A DNA stretch of 47,140 bases, taken from contig JAOZVS010000128.1 in assembly GCA_025869435.1 (NCBI GenBank), forward strand, positions 1 through 47,140, in the 5' to 3' direction. The position numbers and the translations under genes are program-made. The notes below the pieces were generated by a model that made no database searches, had not been told where the DNA came from, and saw only the letters and a list, made by a program, of their open reading frames with translations. Positions 8,545 to 18,483 of the stretch are shown one piece after another. This stretch comes from Zavarzinia sp. (lineage in GTDB: Bacteria > Pseudomonadota > Alphaproteobacteria > Zavarziniales > Zavarziniaceae). The number at the start of each line of letters is the position of its first letter. Within the stretch, counting starts at the first letter, position 1.

Positions 8545-9746
8545 CCTGTCCGCGTCGCCCGCGCCGCGGCCGCGAGGGCGAGCAGCGAGAGCAGGGCCGC
8601 CAGCAGGAAGGCGGCGCCGGGCAAGGGATAGAGCGCATTCGCTCCAGCGAAATGGCTGAAGATGCCGGCGCCCAGGGCCGGACCGAAGAAGGCGGCAAGG
8701 CCGGTCACGCTGCTGATCGTGCCCTGCAACAGGCCCTGTTCGCCGCCATCCGTTCCCGATGACACCAGCGCCTGCGCCGCCGGCCCCGCCATCATGGCGA
8801 AGGGCACCAGCATGAGCGCGGCATAGACCTGCCAGCCCGCCGTCACCATCGACAGAGCGACGCAGAACAGCGCGGTGAAGCAAAGCGCCGTCAGCAAGGC
8901 CCCGCGCGAGCCCAGCCGCGCGATCAGCCGGGGGGCCAGCAGGACCTGAGCCAGGATCGCCATCACCCCGAGGACGCCAAGGGATTTCCCGACATCGCCC
9001 GGCCCCCAGCCGAGGCGGAGATCCATGTAGAGCACCCAGGTCGCCTGCAGCGCCGACTGCGCCAGCATGTAGAGGAAGATCGCCCCGAGCAGCCCGCCCA
9101 TCAGGCGCGAGCGCCACCAGGTCATGAGGCCGGCCAGCGGGTTAAGGGCGGCAAGGTCGAGGGGCTTTCGCCGGCCCGCAGGCAGGCTCTCGGGCAGGAC
9201 GAAGATCGCATAGAGCAGGTTGAGCGCGGTCAGCCCGGCGGCGGCCAGGAAGGGAACCCGGGGGCCGAGATCGCCCAGCAAGCCGCCGATAGCGGGGCCC
9301 GAGACGAAACCAATGGCGAAGGCGGCCCCGGCGAAGGCGAAGGCCTTGCCCCGGTCTTCCGGCGTCGTCACGTCGGCGACATAGGCCGAGGCGGCGGCGG
9401 CGCTGGCGCCGAAGGCCCCGGCCACGAAACGCGCGACGAGCAGAAGGCCGACGCTGCCCGCGAGCGCCGCCACCACATGATCGACGGCAGCCCCGGTCAG
9501 GGCCAGCAGCAGGACGGGGCGCCGGCCGAAACGGTCGGACAGGCGGCCGACCAGCGGCGCGCAGAGGAACATCGCCCCGGCATAGGCCGCCTGAATGAGG
9601 CCGAAGACCGTGCTCGCCGCCGCCGGTCCCCGTCCGTCCAGCTCGGCGACCAGATGGGGCAGTACCGGCGCGACCAGGCCAAAGCCCATGGCGTCGAGCA
9701 GGATGGTGATCAGGATGACCCGGGGGCCGGGGGTCGACAGGCGCAT
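8541..9746 (-). CDS. MFS efflux transporter, TetA-like
   Basis: A 401-residue major facilitator protein with about 12 predicted hydrophobic segments. Motif A, GRLSDRFGRR, is at residues 67-76, and an ATPEDRG-like sequence (TTPEDRGKAFAF) is typical of the drug:H+ antiporter-1 group containing TetA. I chose the ATG at 9746, ten bases after the preceding RND gene stops; the longer frame from 9815 would add 23 non-conserved residues overlapping that gene. It is the last gene of the minus-strand NRPS/export operon. In Escherichia coli the mdtABC pump operon also continues with an MFS gene, mdtD, though that protein belongs to a different MFS subgroup. A substrate cannot be predicted; export of the NRPS product or its intermediate is an inference from position. 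Confidence 0.88.
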   Translation of the reverse strand: MRLSTPGPRVILITILLDAMGFGLVAPVLPHLVAELDGRGPAAASTVFGLIQAAYAGAMFLCAPLVGRLSDRFGRRPVLLLALTGAAVDHVVAALAGSVGLLLVARFVAGAFGASAAAASAYVADVTTPEDRGKAFAFAGAAFAIGFVSGPAIGGLLGDLGPRVPFLAAAGLTALNLLYAIFVLPESLPAGRRKPLDLAALNPLAGLMTWWRSRLMGGLLGAIFLYMLAQSALQATWVLYMDLRLGWGPGDVGKSLGVLGVMAILAQVLLAPRLIARLGSRGALLTALCFTALFCVALSMVTAGWQVYAALMLVPFAMMAGPAAQALVSSGTDGGEQGLLQGTISSVTGLAAFFGPALGAGIFSHFAGANALYPLPGAAFLLAALLSLLALAAAARATRTG

Positions 9747-9756
9747 GGGAAGGGTC

Positions 9757-12700
9757 TCAGGCCACCGGCAGCAGGCGGGGCCGCCGCCGTCCGCGCAACC
9801 GGTCGACGGCGACATAGACGACGGGGGTCGTGTAGATGGTGACGAATTGCGCGGCGATCAGGCCGCCGACCATGGCGATGCCCAGCGGCTGACGCAGTTC
9901 CGAGCCGATGCCGACCCCGATCGCCAGCGGCAGGGCGCCGAAGACGGCGGCCATGGTGGTCATGGTGATGGGGCGGAAGCGCTGGCGGGCGGCGTGGACG
10001 ATGGCCTCGCGCGGGGCAAGGCCCAGCTCCCGCTCGGCCACGAGGGCGAAGTCCACCATCATGATCGCATTCTTCATCACGATACCGATGAGGAGGATCA
10101 GCGCGATGGCCGCGATGAAGGAAAATTCGGTTCCCGTGATCAGCAGGGCGAGCAGGGCGCCGACGCCGGACGACGGGATGGTCGACAGGATGGTCAGCGG
10201 GTGGGCATAGCTTTCGTAGAGCATGCCGAGGACGAGATAGATCGCGACGATGGCGCCGAGCAGCATCCAGAGCTGGGCGCTGCCGGCATCGGACGCCGCC
10301 TTGGCGTCGCCCGCGAAGAGGCCGGTGATATCGGCCGGCAGGCGCAGGTCTCGCGCCGTCTCGTTGATCCTCGCCATGGCGGTGCCGAGGGCGACATCGG
10401 GGGCGAGGTTGAAGCCGATGGTGATCGCCAGCAATTGCCCCATGTGGTTGATCTGCACCGGCAGCAGGCCGAGGTCGCGGCTGGTGACGACGGACAAGGG
10501 CACCTGGCGCCCATCCTCGGCCGAGACATAGAGCCGGTCGAGGGCATCGATATCGTCGCGGTCGTCGGCGCGAACCTCGATCACCACCTTGGCCTGATCG
10601 AACTCGTTGTAGATATTGGCGACCTGGCGCTGGCCGAAGGCATTGTAGAGCGCGGTGTCGATGGCCGCGACCGAAACCCCCAGCCTTGCCGCGCCGTCGC
10701 GGTCGATCGTGATGCGCGCCGTCAACCCGTTGGCGGCCTGATCGGTCGAGACGTCGGCGATTTCGGGCAGGGCACGCATGGCTTCCCGCATCCGCTCCAC
10801 CTGGCGGGTCAGGCGCGGCAGGTCCGGCCCCAGCATCGTATATTGATAGGCGGCCCGCCCGGCCCGCCCGCCGACGCCGAAATCGTCGACCGGGCTGAGG
10901 TAAGTGTCGATGCCGACCAGCCTCGCCAGCTTCGGCCGCAGCCGGTCGGCGACGGCCTGGGCCGAGACATCGCGCACCCCGAAGGGTTTCAGGTTCACGG
11001 TGATACTGCCATTGTTCAGCGCGTTGAAAATGCCGACCCCGACCGAGGAAGAGACGCTGGCGACGGCGGGATCGGTCATGATCACGCGGACGACATCGCT
11101 TTGGCGGGCGCGCATCGCGTCGAAGGAAATATCGGGCGGGGCATCGGTAATGCCCCGGATCACGCCCGTGTCCTGCTTGGGCAGGAAGCCCTTGGGCACC
11201 ACGCCGTAAAGCCCGAGGCCCAGCAGCATGGCGACGAGGATGATGCCCAGCATGGTCCAGGGCACGGACAGGGCGGCTTCGAGGCTGCGGCCATAGGCAT
11301 CGCCGAGGCGGGTAAGGCCCCGCTCCATCGCCTCGCCCAGACGGCCGCCCTTCGCCGTCTCGCCGCCGGGCGGCAGCAGATGGGCGCACATGGTCGGTGT
11401 CAGGGTCAGGGAAATCACGGCGGAGGCGAGAATGGCGACGGCCAGCGTCACGCCGAATTCCTGAAAGAAACGGCCAAGGATGCCGGGCATGAACAGAATG
11501 GGGATCAGCGCGGCGATCAGCGAGGCCGTCAGGGAGACGACGGTGAAGGCGATCTGGCGGGCGCCGCGCTTCGCGGCATCGAGCGGGCTCGCGCCCTGTT
11601 CCATCAGGCGGAAGACGTTTTCCACCATCACGATCGTATCGTCCACGATGAAGCCGACCGCGATGATCAGCGCCATGATCGACAGATTGTCGAGGCTGTA
11701 ATCCAGCAGATACATGACGGCGAAGGTGGCGCAGACCGCGACCGGAATGGTCGCCGCCGGAATAAGCGTGGCCCAGAAGCGGCGTAAGAAAAGCGCGATC
11801 ACCATGACGACGAGGGCGGTCGACAGCAGCATGGTCAGTTGCAGGTCGAAGATGCCGGCGCGCAGCACCTTGGTGCGGTCGGCGACGACCCGGAGGTCGA
11901 GCGCGGGCGGCAGCAGGGGGCGCAGCTCGGCCAGCGCGACATGCACGCGGTCGACCACTTCGATCGTGTTGGCGCCCGGGCGCTTCCGCACCTCGACGAG
12001 GACGGCGCGCTTGCCGTCCAGCCAGGAGCCGAGTTTGGTGTTGCTGACATCGTCGGTCACGACGGCGATATCGCCGAGGCGGATGGGCGCGCTGCCCTTC
12101 CAGGCGACGATCTGGCCCCGGAAGGCGGCGGCATCGTGCAGCTGATCGTTGGCGGCGATGGAAAAGCTCTTCTCCGGGCCATCGAAACTGCCCTTGGGGC
12201 CGAGGGTGCTGAGCGCCGACAGCGCCGCCCGCACATCCTCGAGATCGAGGCCGAGGGCGCCGATCCGCACCGGATCGATGGCGACCCGCACCGCCGTCTT
12301 GTCGGCGCCGCTGATCGAGACCTGCGACACGCCGGGGATCTGCGACAGTTTCTGCAGGATGATCTGATCGGCGAAATCATAGACCTGGGCCGCCGGCATG
12401 ATGTCGCTGGCGAGGGACAGGGTGATCACCGGGAAGATATTGGGATTGGCCTTGATGTAGAAGGGCGGCGCCGGCAGGTCGGCGGGCAGGGTGGCGGCGG
12501 CCGCGTTGATCGCCGCCTGCACGTCGCGGGCGACACCGTCGACATCCCGCGAGACATCGAACTGCGCGACGATGGTCGAGCCGCCGAGGGCGTTGATCGA
12601 GGTGAGTTCCGTGAGGCCGGCGATGGTGCCGATCTGCCGCTCCAGCGGGGTGGCGACGGCGGCGGCCATGGTCTCGGGACTGGCGCCCGGAAGGCCGGTG

Positions 12701-12840
12701 CGGACGACGATGGTCGGCAGGTCGACGACCGGCATCGAGGCGACGGGCAGGTGGAAATAGGCGACGAGGCCGAGCAGCATCACCCCGATCATCACGAGCG
12801 AGGTCGCGATGGGCCGCCGGATGAAAGGGTCGGACAGCAT
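9757..12840 (-). CDS. RND efflux pump inner-membrane subunit, MdtC/MuxC-like
   Basis: A 1027-residue proton-driven RND transporter. It has the usual N-terminal helix followed by PIATSLVMIGVMLLGLVAY, the periplasmic ASPETMAAAVATPLERQIG motif, and the fourth-helix region GFIVDDTIVMVEN whose paired Asp residues relay protons. The C-terminal half repeats this architecture. Its N-terminal region resembles MdtC more than MdtB. The gene starts one base after the stop of the other RND gene, has no clear ribosome site of its own and so is probably translationally coupled. Two different RND subunits encoded together normally form a mixed trimer (MdtBC). The window has no TolC-type outer-membrane channel, so one from elsewhere would be needed. 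Confidence 0.92.
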   Translation of the reverse strand: MLSDPFIRRPIATSLVMIGVMLLGLVAYFHLPVASMPVVDLPTIVVRTGLPGASPETMAAAVATPLERQIGTIAGLTELTSINALGGSTIVAQFDVSRDVDGVARDVQAAINAAAATLPADLPAPPFYIKANPNIFPVITLSLASDIMPAAQVYDFADQIILQKLSQIPGVSQVSISGADKTAVRVAIDPVRIGALGLDLEDVRAALSALSTLGPKGSFDGPEKSFSIAANDQLHDAAAFRGQIVAWKGSAPIRLGDIAVVTDDVSNTKLGSWLDGKRAVLVEVRKRPGANTIEVVDRVHVALAELRPLLPPALDLRVVADRTKVLRAGIFDLQLTMLLSTALVVMVIALFLRRFWATLIPAATIPVAVCATFAVMYLLDYSLDNLSIMALIIAVGFIVDDTIVMVENVFRLMEQGASPLDAAKRGARQIAFTVVSLTASLIAALIPILFMPGILGRFFQEFGVTLAVAILASAVISLTLTPTMCAHLLPPGGETAKGGRLGEAMERGLTRLGDAYGRSLEAALSVPWTMLGIILVAMLLGLGLYGVVPKGFLPKQDTGVIRGITDAPPDISFDAMRARQSDVVRVIMTDPAVASVSSSVGVGIFNALNNGSITVNLKPFGVRDVSAQAVADRLRPKLARLVGIDTYLSPVDDFGVGGRAGRAAYQYTMLGPDLPRLTRQVERMREAMRALPEIADVSTDQAANGLTARITIDRDGAARLGVSVAAIDTALYNAFGQRQVANIYNEFDQAKVVIEVRADDRDDIDALDRLYVSAEDGRQVPLSVVTSRDLGLLPVQINHMGQLLAITIGFNLAPDVALGTAMARINETARDLRLPADITGLFAGDAKAASDAGSAQLWMLLGAIVAIYLVLGMLYESYAHPLTILSTIPSSGVGALLALLITGTEFSFIAAIALILLIGIVMKNAIMMVDFALVAERELGLAPREAIVHAARQRFRPITMTTMAAVFGALPLAIGVGIGSELRQPLGIAMVGGLIAAQFVTIYTTPVVYVAVDRLRGRRRPRLLPVA

Positions 12841-12841
12841 G

Positions 12842-15800
12842 TCAGGCCACCGCTTGCGGCGCGGCCTTCCGCCCCCGCAGGCGGCGCTGCAGCCGATCGA
12901 AGGCCAGATAGATGACGGGCGTCGTGTAGAGGCTGAGGACCTGCGACAGGATCAGCCCGCCGACGATGGCGATGCCCAGCGGCTGGCGGATCTCCGCCCC
13001 GGTGCCGCCCGCGACGGCGAGCGGCACGGCGCCGAGCAGGGCGGCCATGGTCGTCATCATGATCGGGCGGAAGCGCAGCAGGCAGGCCTGATAGATCGCC
13101 TCGCGCGGGGGCAGGCCTTCCGTCCGTTCGGCGTCGAGGGCGAAGTCGATCATCATGATCGCATTCTTCTTCACGATGCCGATGAGGAGGATGATGCCGA
13201 TCAGCGAAATGACGTCCAGCTCCTTGCCGAACAGCATGAGGCCGAGCAGGGCACCGATGCCGGCGGACGGCAGGGTGGAGAGAATGGTGATCGGGTGGAT
13301 GTAACTCTCGTAGAGAACGCCGAGAACGATATAGACCGTGACCACGGCGGCGAGGATCAGCCAGATCTCGCTGCTGCGCGAGCGGCCGAATTCGGCGGCG
13401 GAGCCGATGTAACTGCGGCCGATCTGCTCGGGCATGTTGATCGCCGCTTCGGCGGCGTGGATCGCGTCGGTCGCCTCGCCCAGCGACCAGCCGGGGGCGA
13501 GGTTGAAGGACAGGGTGACGGCGGGGAAGAGGCCGTGATGCATCAGGGCGAGGGGGGCAGATTCCTGCGTCGCCCGCGTGAAGGCCGAGAGCGGCACCAT
13601 GTCGCCGCCGGCCGATTTCACATAGGCGAAGCGGAAGGCTTCCGCATCCTCGCGGAACGAGGGCGCAACCTCGAGGATCACCTTGTACTGGTTGGTCTGG
13701 GTATAGATCGTGGCGATCTGGCGCTGGCCGAAGGCGTTGTAGAGCGCGTCGTTGATCGAGCCGATGGAAATGCCGAGGCGGGCGGCCGCGTCACGGTCGA
13801 TGGTCAGCGCGGCCCGCAGGCCCCCGGCCTGCGCGTCGGAGGCGACATCGACCAGGGCCGGCTGGCGGCGCAGCTCGTCGAGCAGGCGGCCGGACCAGAG
13901 CGACAGCTCCTCGGCGCTCACGCCCTGCAACATATATTGATACTGGGTGCGGGCGTGGCTGGTGCCGATGGCCAGTTCCTGCGCCGACTGCATGTAGAGG
14001 CTGATGCCCTGCACGCCCGCCGTCTTCGCCTTCAGGCGGCGCATCACGGCATCGGCGGATTCGCCGCGCGCGCCATGGGGTTTCAGGCTGATGTAGAGCC
14101 GCCCGGCGTTACCCGTCGTGTTGATCGTGCCGGTGCCGACGAAGGCCGAGACGGCGGCGACCGCCTCGTCGCCCCGGACGATATCGGCGATTTCCTGCTG
14201 CCTGGTCGCCATGGCGGCGAAGGAAATATCGGGCGCGGCATCGGTCACGCCGATGATGAGGCCGGTGTCTTGCTGGGGCAGGAAGCCCTTGGGCACCACG
14301 AGGTAGAGCCCGATGGTGCCGATGAGCGTGGCGATGGCGACCAGCAGCGTCTCGCGCTGGCGGTCCAGCACCCATTGGAGGGTGCGGTCGTAGAAGGCGA
14401 CGCCCTTGTTCAGGACATCCTCGCTCCAGCGGGCGATGCGGCCGGGCTTTGCATCCGCCCGGTCGCGGCCGAGGAGATGGGCGCACATCATCGGCGTCAG
14501 GGTCAGGGAGACGACGGCGGAAATGGCGACGGCTGCCGACAGGGTGATGGCGAATTCATGGAACAGCCGCCCCACGACGCCATCCATGAGCAACAGCGGG
14601 ATGAACACCGCGATCAAGGAGACGGTGAGCGAGATGATGGTGAAGCCGATCTGCCGCGCGCCCTTGATCGCGGCGGGCAGCGGCTTCTCGCCCGCCTCGA
14701 TGTGGCGGACGATATTCTCGATCATGACGATGGCATCGTCGACGACGAAGCCGGTGGCAACGGTCAGCGCCATCAGCGACAGATTGTCGAGGGTGAAGCC
14801 CGCCAGCGCCATGACGCCGAAGGTCGCGATCAGCGAGACCGGCAGGGTGATGCTGGGAATGATCGTCGCCCAGAGCTTCCGCAGGAACAGGAAGATCACC
14901 ATGACGACGAGGCCGATCGACAGCAGCAGGGTGAACTGCACTTCCGAAATCGCCGCGCGGATCATGTCGGTGCGGTCGGTCAGCACGTCGATCTTCACCG
15001 TGGGCGGGACCGAGGCGCGGAGCGAGGGCAGCAGGCGGTGGATCGCGTCCACCACCTCGATGATATTGGCGCCGGGCTGACGCTGGATGTTCAGGAGCAC
15101 GGCGGGCTTGCCGTCGTACCAGCCGGCCATGCGCTCGTTCTCGACACTGTCGATCACCACGGCGACATCGCCGAGGCGGACCGGCGCGCCGTTTCGCGTC
15201 GCGATGATCTGCCGGCGGTAGCCGTCGGCATCGAGCAACTGGTCGTCGGCGCTGATCTGGAAGCTCTGGCGCGGGCCGTCGATGCCGCCCTTGGGGCTGT
15301 CGACCGTGGCACCCCGGATGGCGAGGCGGACATCCTCCATGGCGAGGCCGAGGCCGGCGAGGGCGACCGGATTGACCTGGATGCGCACCGCCGCCTTCTG
15401 CCCGCCCTCGATGGTGACGAGGCCGACGCCGCCGACCTGCGACAATTTCTGGGCGACAGCGGTGTCGGCGTAATCATTGACGGCGCGCAAGGGTAACTCG
15501 CCCGAGGTCATGGCGAGGATCAGCACCGGCGTGTCGGCCGGGTTCACCTTGCTGTAGGTCGGCCGGCTGGGCATGAGGTCGAGCGGCAAAAGGCCGGAGG
15601 CGCCGTTGATCTGCGCCTGCACGTCCTGCGCGGCGGCATCGATATCGCGGCCGAGATCGAATTGCAGGGTGATCTGGCTCGTTCCGAAGGACGAGACCGA
15701 ATGCATGGTGGCGAGGCCGGAAATCTGCCCGAGCTGCTTTTCCAGCGGTGTCGTCACCAGCGAGGCCATGACATCGGGCGCCGCCCCCGGCAGGCGGGAG

Positions 15801-15943
15801 GTGACCTGGATCGTCGGGAAATCGACGGTCGGCAGGGCGGTGACCGGCAGCAACCGGTAGCCGAGAAAGCCGAGCAGCACGATGCCGAGGGTCAGCAGCG
15901 TGGTGGCGACCGGCCGGAGGATGAAGGCCTGCGCGAAATTCAT
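12842..15943 (-). CDS. RND efflux pump inner-membrane subunit, MdtB/MuxB-like
   Basis: A 1033-residue RND transporter with RPVATTLLTLGIVLLGFLGY at the first helix, LPTVDFPTIQV and YSKVNPADTPVL in the porter domain, and GFVVDDAIVMIEN in the fourth helix. The wording of these motifs follows MdtB-type subunits, whereas the next gene follows MdtC. It starts four bases after the membrane-fusion protein gene stops. Together the three genes reproduce the MdtABC order. Known MdtABC systems pump bile salts, novobiocin and similar amphiphiles; here co-transcription with an NRPS and a glycosyltransferase suggests export of an amphiphilic product, which is inference. Confidence 0.92.
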   Translation of the reverse strand: MNFAQAFILRPVATTLLTLGIVLLGFLGYRLLPVTALPTVDFPTIQVTSRLPGAAPDVMASLVTTPLEKQLGQISGLATMHSVSSFGTSQITLQFDLGRDIDAAAQDVQAQINGASGLLPLDLMPSRPTYSKVNPADTPVLILAMTSGELPLRAVNDYADTAVAQKLSQVGGVGLVTIEGGQKAAVRIQVNPVALAGLGLAMEDVRLAIRGATVDSPKGGIDGPRQSFQISADDQLLDADGYRRQIIATRNGAPVRLGDVAVVIDSVENERMAGWYDGKPAVLLNIQRQPGANIIEVVDAIHRLLPSLRASVPPTVKIDVLTDRTDMIRAAISEVQFTLLLSIGLVVMVIFLFLRKLWATIIPSITLPVSLIATFGVMALAGFTLDNLSLMALTVATGFVVDDAIVMIENIVRHIEAGEKPLPAAIKGARQIGFTIISLTVSLIAVFIPLLLMDGVVGRLFHEFAITLSAAVAISAVVSLTLTPMMCAHLLGRDRADAKPGRIARWSEDVLNKGVAFYDRTLQWVLDRQRETLLVAIATLIGTIGLYLVVPKGFLPQQDTGLIIGVTDAAPDISFAAMATRQQEIADIVRGDEAVAAVSAFVGTGTINTTGNAGRLYISLKPHGARGESADAVMRRLKAKTAGVQGISLYMQSAQELAIGTSHARTQYQYMLQGVSAEELSLWSGRLLDELRRQPALVDVASDAQAGGLRAALTIDRDAAARLGISIGSINDALYNAFGQRQIATIYTQTNQYKVILEVAPSFREDAEAFRFAYVKSAGGDMVPLSAFTRATQESAPLALMHHGLFPAVTLSFNLAPGWSLGEATDAIHAAEAAINMPEQIGRSYIGSAAEFGRSRSSEIWLILAAVVTVYIVLGVLYESYIHPITILSTLPSAGIGALLGLMLFGKELDVISLIGIILLIGIVKKNAIMMIDFALDAERTEGLPPREAIYQACLLRFRPIMMTTMAALLGAVPLAVAGGTGAEIRQPLGIAIVGGLILSQVLSLYTTPVIYLAFDRLQRRLRGRKAAPQAVA

Positions 15944-15947
15944 GGGA

Positions 15948-17183
15948 TCAGGAATTCGGCTGGGACGATCCCGCGACCGGGGCTTCCGGCTGGGGCGCCG
16001 CGGCTTCCGTCAGGGCGCCGGGCTGCAGCTTGTACTGGCCGTCGAGCACGATCTTCTGGCCGGCGGGCAGGCTGCTGGTGATCAGGGCGCGTCCATCCTG
16101 CAGTCGGTTGACGACGACCGAGCGCATGGCGGCGCGGCCCTCGCCATCGACGGTCCAGAGATAGGCGCCGTTCGGCCCTTGCTGGATCGCCGTCGCCGCG
16201 ACCGACAGACCTTCGTAGATCGAGACGCGAAGCCTGGCGTTGACGAACTGCCCGGGCCACAGGCGATTGTCCGCGTTGGGGAAACTGGCCTTCAGCTTCA
16301 CCGTGCCGGTGGTCTGGTCGATCTGGTTGTCGACGAGGTCGAGGCTGCCTTCGGCCAGCAGGGTCTTGTTGTCCTTGGCGAAGGCGGAAACGGGCAGGGC
16401 GCCCGCCGCCATGCCGTCGATGATCTCGGGCAGATGGTCGGCGTTCAGGCTGAAGACGACGGCGACAGGCGAAATCTGGCTGACGGTGACCAGCGGATTG
16501 GCGTCGGCGGCATGGATGATATTGCCGACGTCGACGCTGCGCAGGCCCGTCCGCCCGTCGATGGGCGAGCGGACCACGGTATAGTCGAGCTGGGTGCGGG
16601 CATAATCGACCTGCGCCTCGTCGGCGGCGACCAGGGCTTCGTATTGGGCGACCAGGGCGCGCTGGTTGTCGACGGTCTTGCGCGCGGCGAATTCGCCGAT
16701 CGAGACCAGCCGGTTCAGGTTGTTGCGGGCGTCGGCCAGCTGGGACTTGTCGCGGGCGAGATTGGCCAGCATCTGCTTCAGGTTGGCTTCCAGCGGCCGG
16801 GGATCGATGCGGGCGAGGATATCGCCGGCCTTCACCGTGTCGCCTTCCTTGAAGGCGATCTCTATCACCTCGCCGTCGACCCTCGCGCGCACCTGCACCG
16901 TGTTCGAGGGCTGGACCGTGCCGATACCATCGAGGAAGACCGGGGTTGGTCGCTGCTCGATCGTGGCCATGACGACGGGAACGGCACCGCCCAGCGCATC
17001 GAGGGCGGGGGCACGGGCGCCGCCGGCCCAGGCGATCAGCCCGACCAGCACGCCGGCGCCAATGCCGCCGGTGACGAGGCGGGTGCGAAGGCCGAGGCCA
17101 CGCCAGCGCACGAACAATCCGTCGGCCTGGCGACGGACGCGATCGGTGAAATCAGCTGCCAGCATGATCCGCCGCGAAGGCAA
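15948..17183 (-). CDS. RND membrane-fusion (periplasmic adaptor) protein, MdtA-like
   Basis: A 411-residue adaptor that would link the RND pump to an outer-membrane channel. An N-terminal membrane segment lies at about residues 35-55 and no lipobox is visible. The barrel-sandwich half motif VQVRARVDGEVIEIAFKEGD and its partner YTVVRSPIDGRTGLRSVDVG bracket a helical hairpin, and a beta-barrel follows (VDNQIDQTTGTVKLKASFPN), all typical of MdtA/AcrA proteins. The gene overlaps the 3' end of the glycosyltransferase gene by about 30 bases if it starts at 17183, or 14 bases from the in-frame ATG at 17165; I see no ribosome site that decides between them. Either way it is coupled to the biosynthetic genes. 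Confidence 0.92.
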   Translation of the reverse strand: MPSRRIMLAADFTDRVRRQADGLFVRWRGLGLRTRLVTGGIGAGVLVGLIAWAGGARAPALDALGGAVPVVMATIEQRPTPVFLDGIGTVQPSNTVQVRARVDGEVIEIAFKEGDTVKAGDILARIDPRPLEANLKQMLANLARDKSQLADARNNLNRLVSIGEFAARKTVDNQRALVAQYEALVAADEAQVDYARTQLDYTVVRSPIDGRTGLRSVDVGNIIHAADANPLVTVSQISPVAVVFSLNADHLPEIIDGMAAGALPVSAFAKDNKTLLAEGSLDLVDNQIDQTTGTVKLKASFPNADNRLWPGQFVNARLRVSIYEGLSVAATAIQQGPNGAYLWTVDGEGRAAMRSVVVNRLQDGRALITSSLPAGQKIVLDGQYKLQPGALTEAAAPQPEAPVAGSSQPNS

Positions 17184-18483
17184 GGCCGGCCGTCGATGCG
17201 TCGGCGGTGGCGGGGCGTGTCAGCAGGCCCCAGTCGGCCAGTTGGCGAATGGCCCGCTCGACACCGTTTTCCTGGCGGATCTTCTCGCCGAGGCGCTTCG
17301 CGTTGGCCGCCAGCGCCGGATCGAGCACGGCCTTGATCGCCTTGGCCATTTCGGCGGCGGTCACGGTCTTGCGGTTCAGGTGATGGGGGGCGGCTCCCAG
17401 TTTTTCCAGCTGGTTGGACCAGAAACCCTGTTCGGTGATGAAGGGCATGACCAGCGAGGGGATGCCGGCGCGGGCGGCGGCGGCGGTCGTGCCGGCGCCG
17501 CCATGGTGGAAGGCGGCGGCCATGCGCGGGAACAGCCAGTCGTGCGGCGCCTGCTTCAGGACAAGGACCTTGTCGTTGCGCAGCGATTCGTCCGCCGTGA
17601 TGCCGCCCCAGCCGGTGGCGACGATGGCACGGCAACCAGCGAGGCGGATCGCCTCGAGCACGATGCGGGTGATCCGCTCGGCATCCTTGCTGAGCATGGA
17701 GCCGAAACCGACATAGAGCGGCTTGTCGCCGGCGGCGAGGAAAGCGGCGAGGTCTTCGGGCGGTTGCCAGACCTCGCCTTCGTCGAGGAACCAGAAGCCG
17801 GTCACCTGCTGATCCGCCGTCCAGTCGCGCGACTTGGGCAGGATCTGCTCGCTATAGGCATAGAGCACGCGCTTGCGCTCGACCGGGCCGCCGTAATAGG
17901 GGCCACGCCAGGTATAGGGCTTCAGCCCCAGGTCTTTCCGCAGGATATCGTTGATCGCCGGGGCGAACATCTGCCAGGTCATCATGCGCAGCGCATGATA
18001 GAGGAAGAGGTTGATGGGGCCCGGGATCTTGAAGCGGGTGGGCGGCAGCATCATCGGTGTGATGTCGCGGCAGGGCGTCATCGGCTGGAGCTGGGCCTGC
18101 ACGCAAGAGATGCCGAGGGCATCCGACAGGGAGGCGACGAGGATGGTGGCCGGGCCCTGACCGATCAGCAATTCCGCCCCTTCGGCGGCGGCCTTGCCTT
18201 CCTCGGCCCAATGGGAGGCCATGGCGCCCAGCTTGCCGCGCATGATCCGGCCGACCTTGACGACATTCATGCCGTTTTCGATCATTTCCGGCGCGGCGCG
18301 CATCAATTCTTCGTAATCGGCGGTCAGCGGCGAATAGCCGACGCCGAAGCGGCGGATCAGATCCTCGAAATTATGGCTCGCCGCCAGGGTGACCTGGTGG
18401 CCCTTCTTCCGCAGCCCGTGGCTGAGGGCGAGGAAGGGCCGGATATCGCCCATGGTGCCGACGGCGAAGACGGTGATGCGCAT
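17152..18483 (-). CDS. GT1-family glycosyltransferase (UGT / RhlB-like)
   Basis: A 443-residue GT-B glycosyltransferase. The N-terminus MRITVFAVGTMGDIRPFLAL is the acceptor-side signature of the sterol glucosyltransferase/UGT/RhlB group. The C-terminal donor site reads FHHGGAGTTAAAARAGIPSL followed by PFITEQGFWSNQ, which matches the nucleotide-sugar binding signature of GT1 enzymes. It would transfer a hexose or deoxyhexose from a nucleotide sugar to a hydroxyl or carboxyl group of a lipophilic acceptor. The ATG at 18483 overlaps the NRPS stop as TGATG, so the two proteins are made together, and the natural inference is that this enzyme sugars the NRPS product. RhlB-like activity on a hydroxy-fatty acyl group is one option; a sterol or hopanoid acceptor is another. 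Confidence 0.9.
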   Translation of the reverse strand: MRITVFAVGTMGDIRPFLALSHGLRKKGHQVTLAASHNFEDLIRRFGVGYSPLTADYEELMRAAPEMIENGMNVVKVGRIMRGKLGAMASHWAEEGKAAAEGAELLIGQGPATILVASLSDALGISCVQAQLQPMTPCRDITPMMLPPTRFKIPGPINLFLYHALRMMTWQMFAPAINDILRKDLGLKPYTWRGPYYGGPVERKRVLYAYSEQILPKSRDWTADQQVTGFWFLDEGEVWQPPEDLAAFLAAGDKPLYVGFGSMLSKDAERITRIVLEAIRLAGCRAIVATGWGGITADESLRNDKVLVLKQAPHDWLFPRMAAAFHHGGAGTTAAAARAGIPSLVMPFITEQGFWSNQLEKLGAAPHHLNRKTVTAAEMAKAIKAVLDPALAANAKRLGEKIRQENGVERAIRQLADWGLLTRPATADASTAGLAFAADHAGS

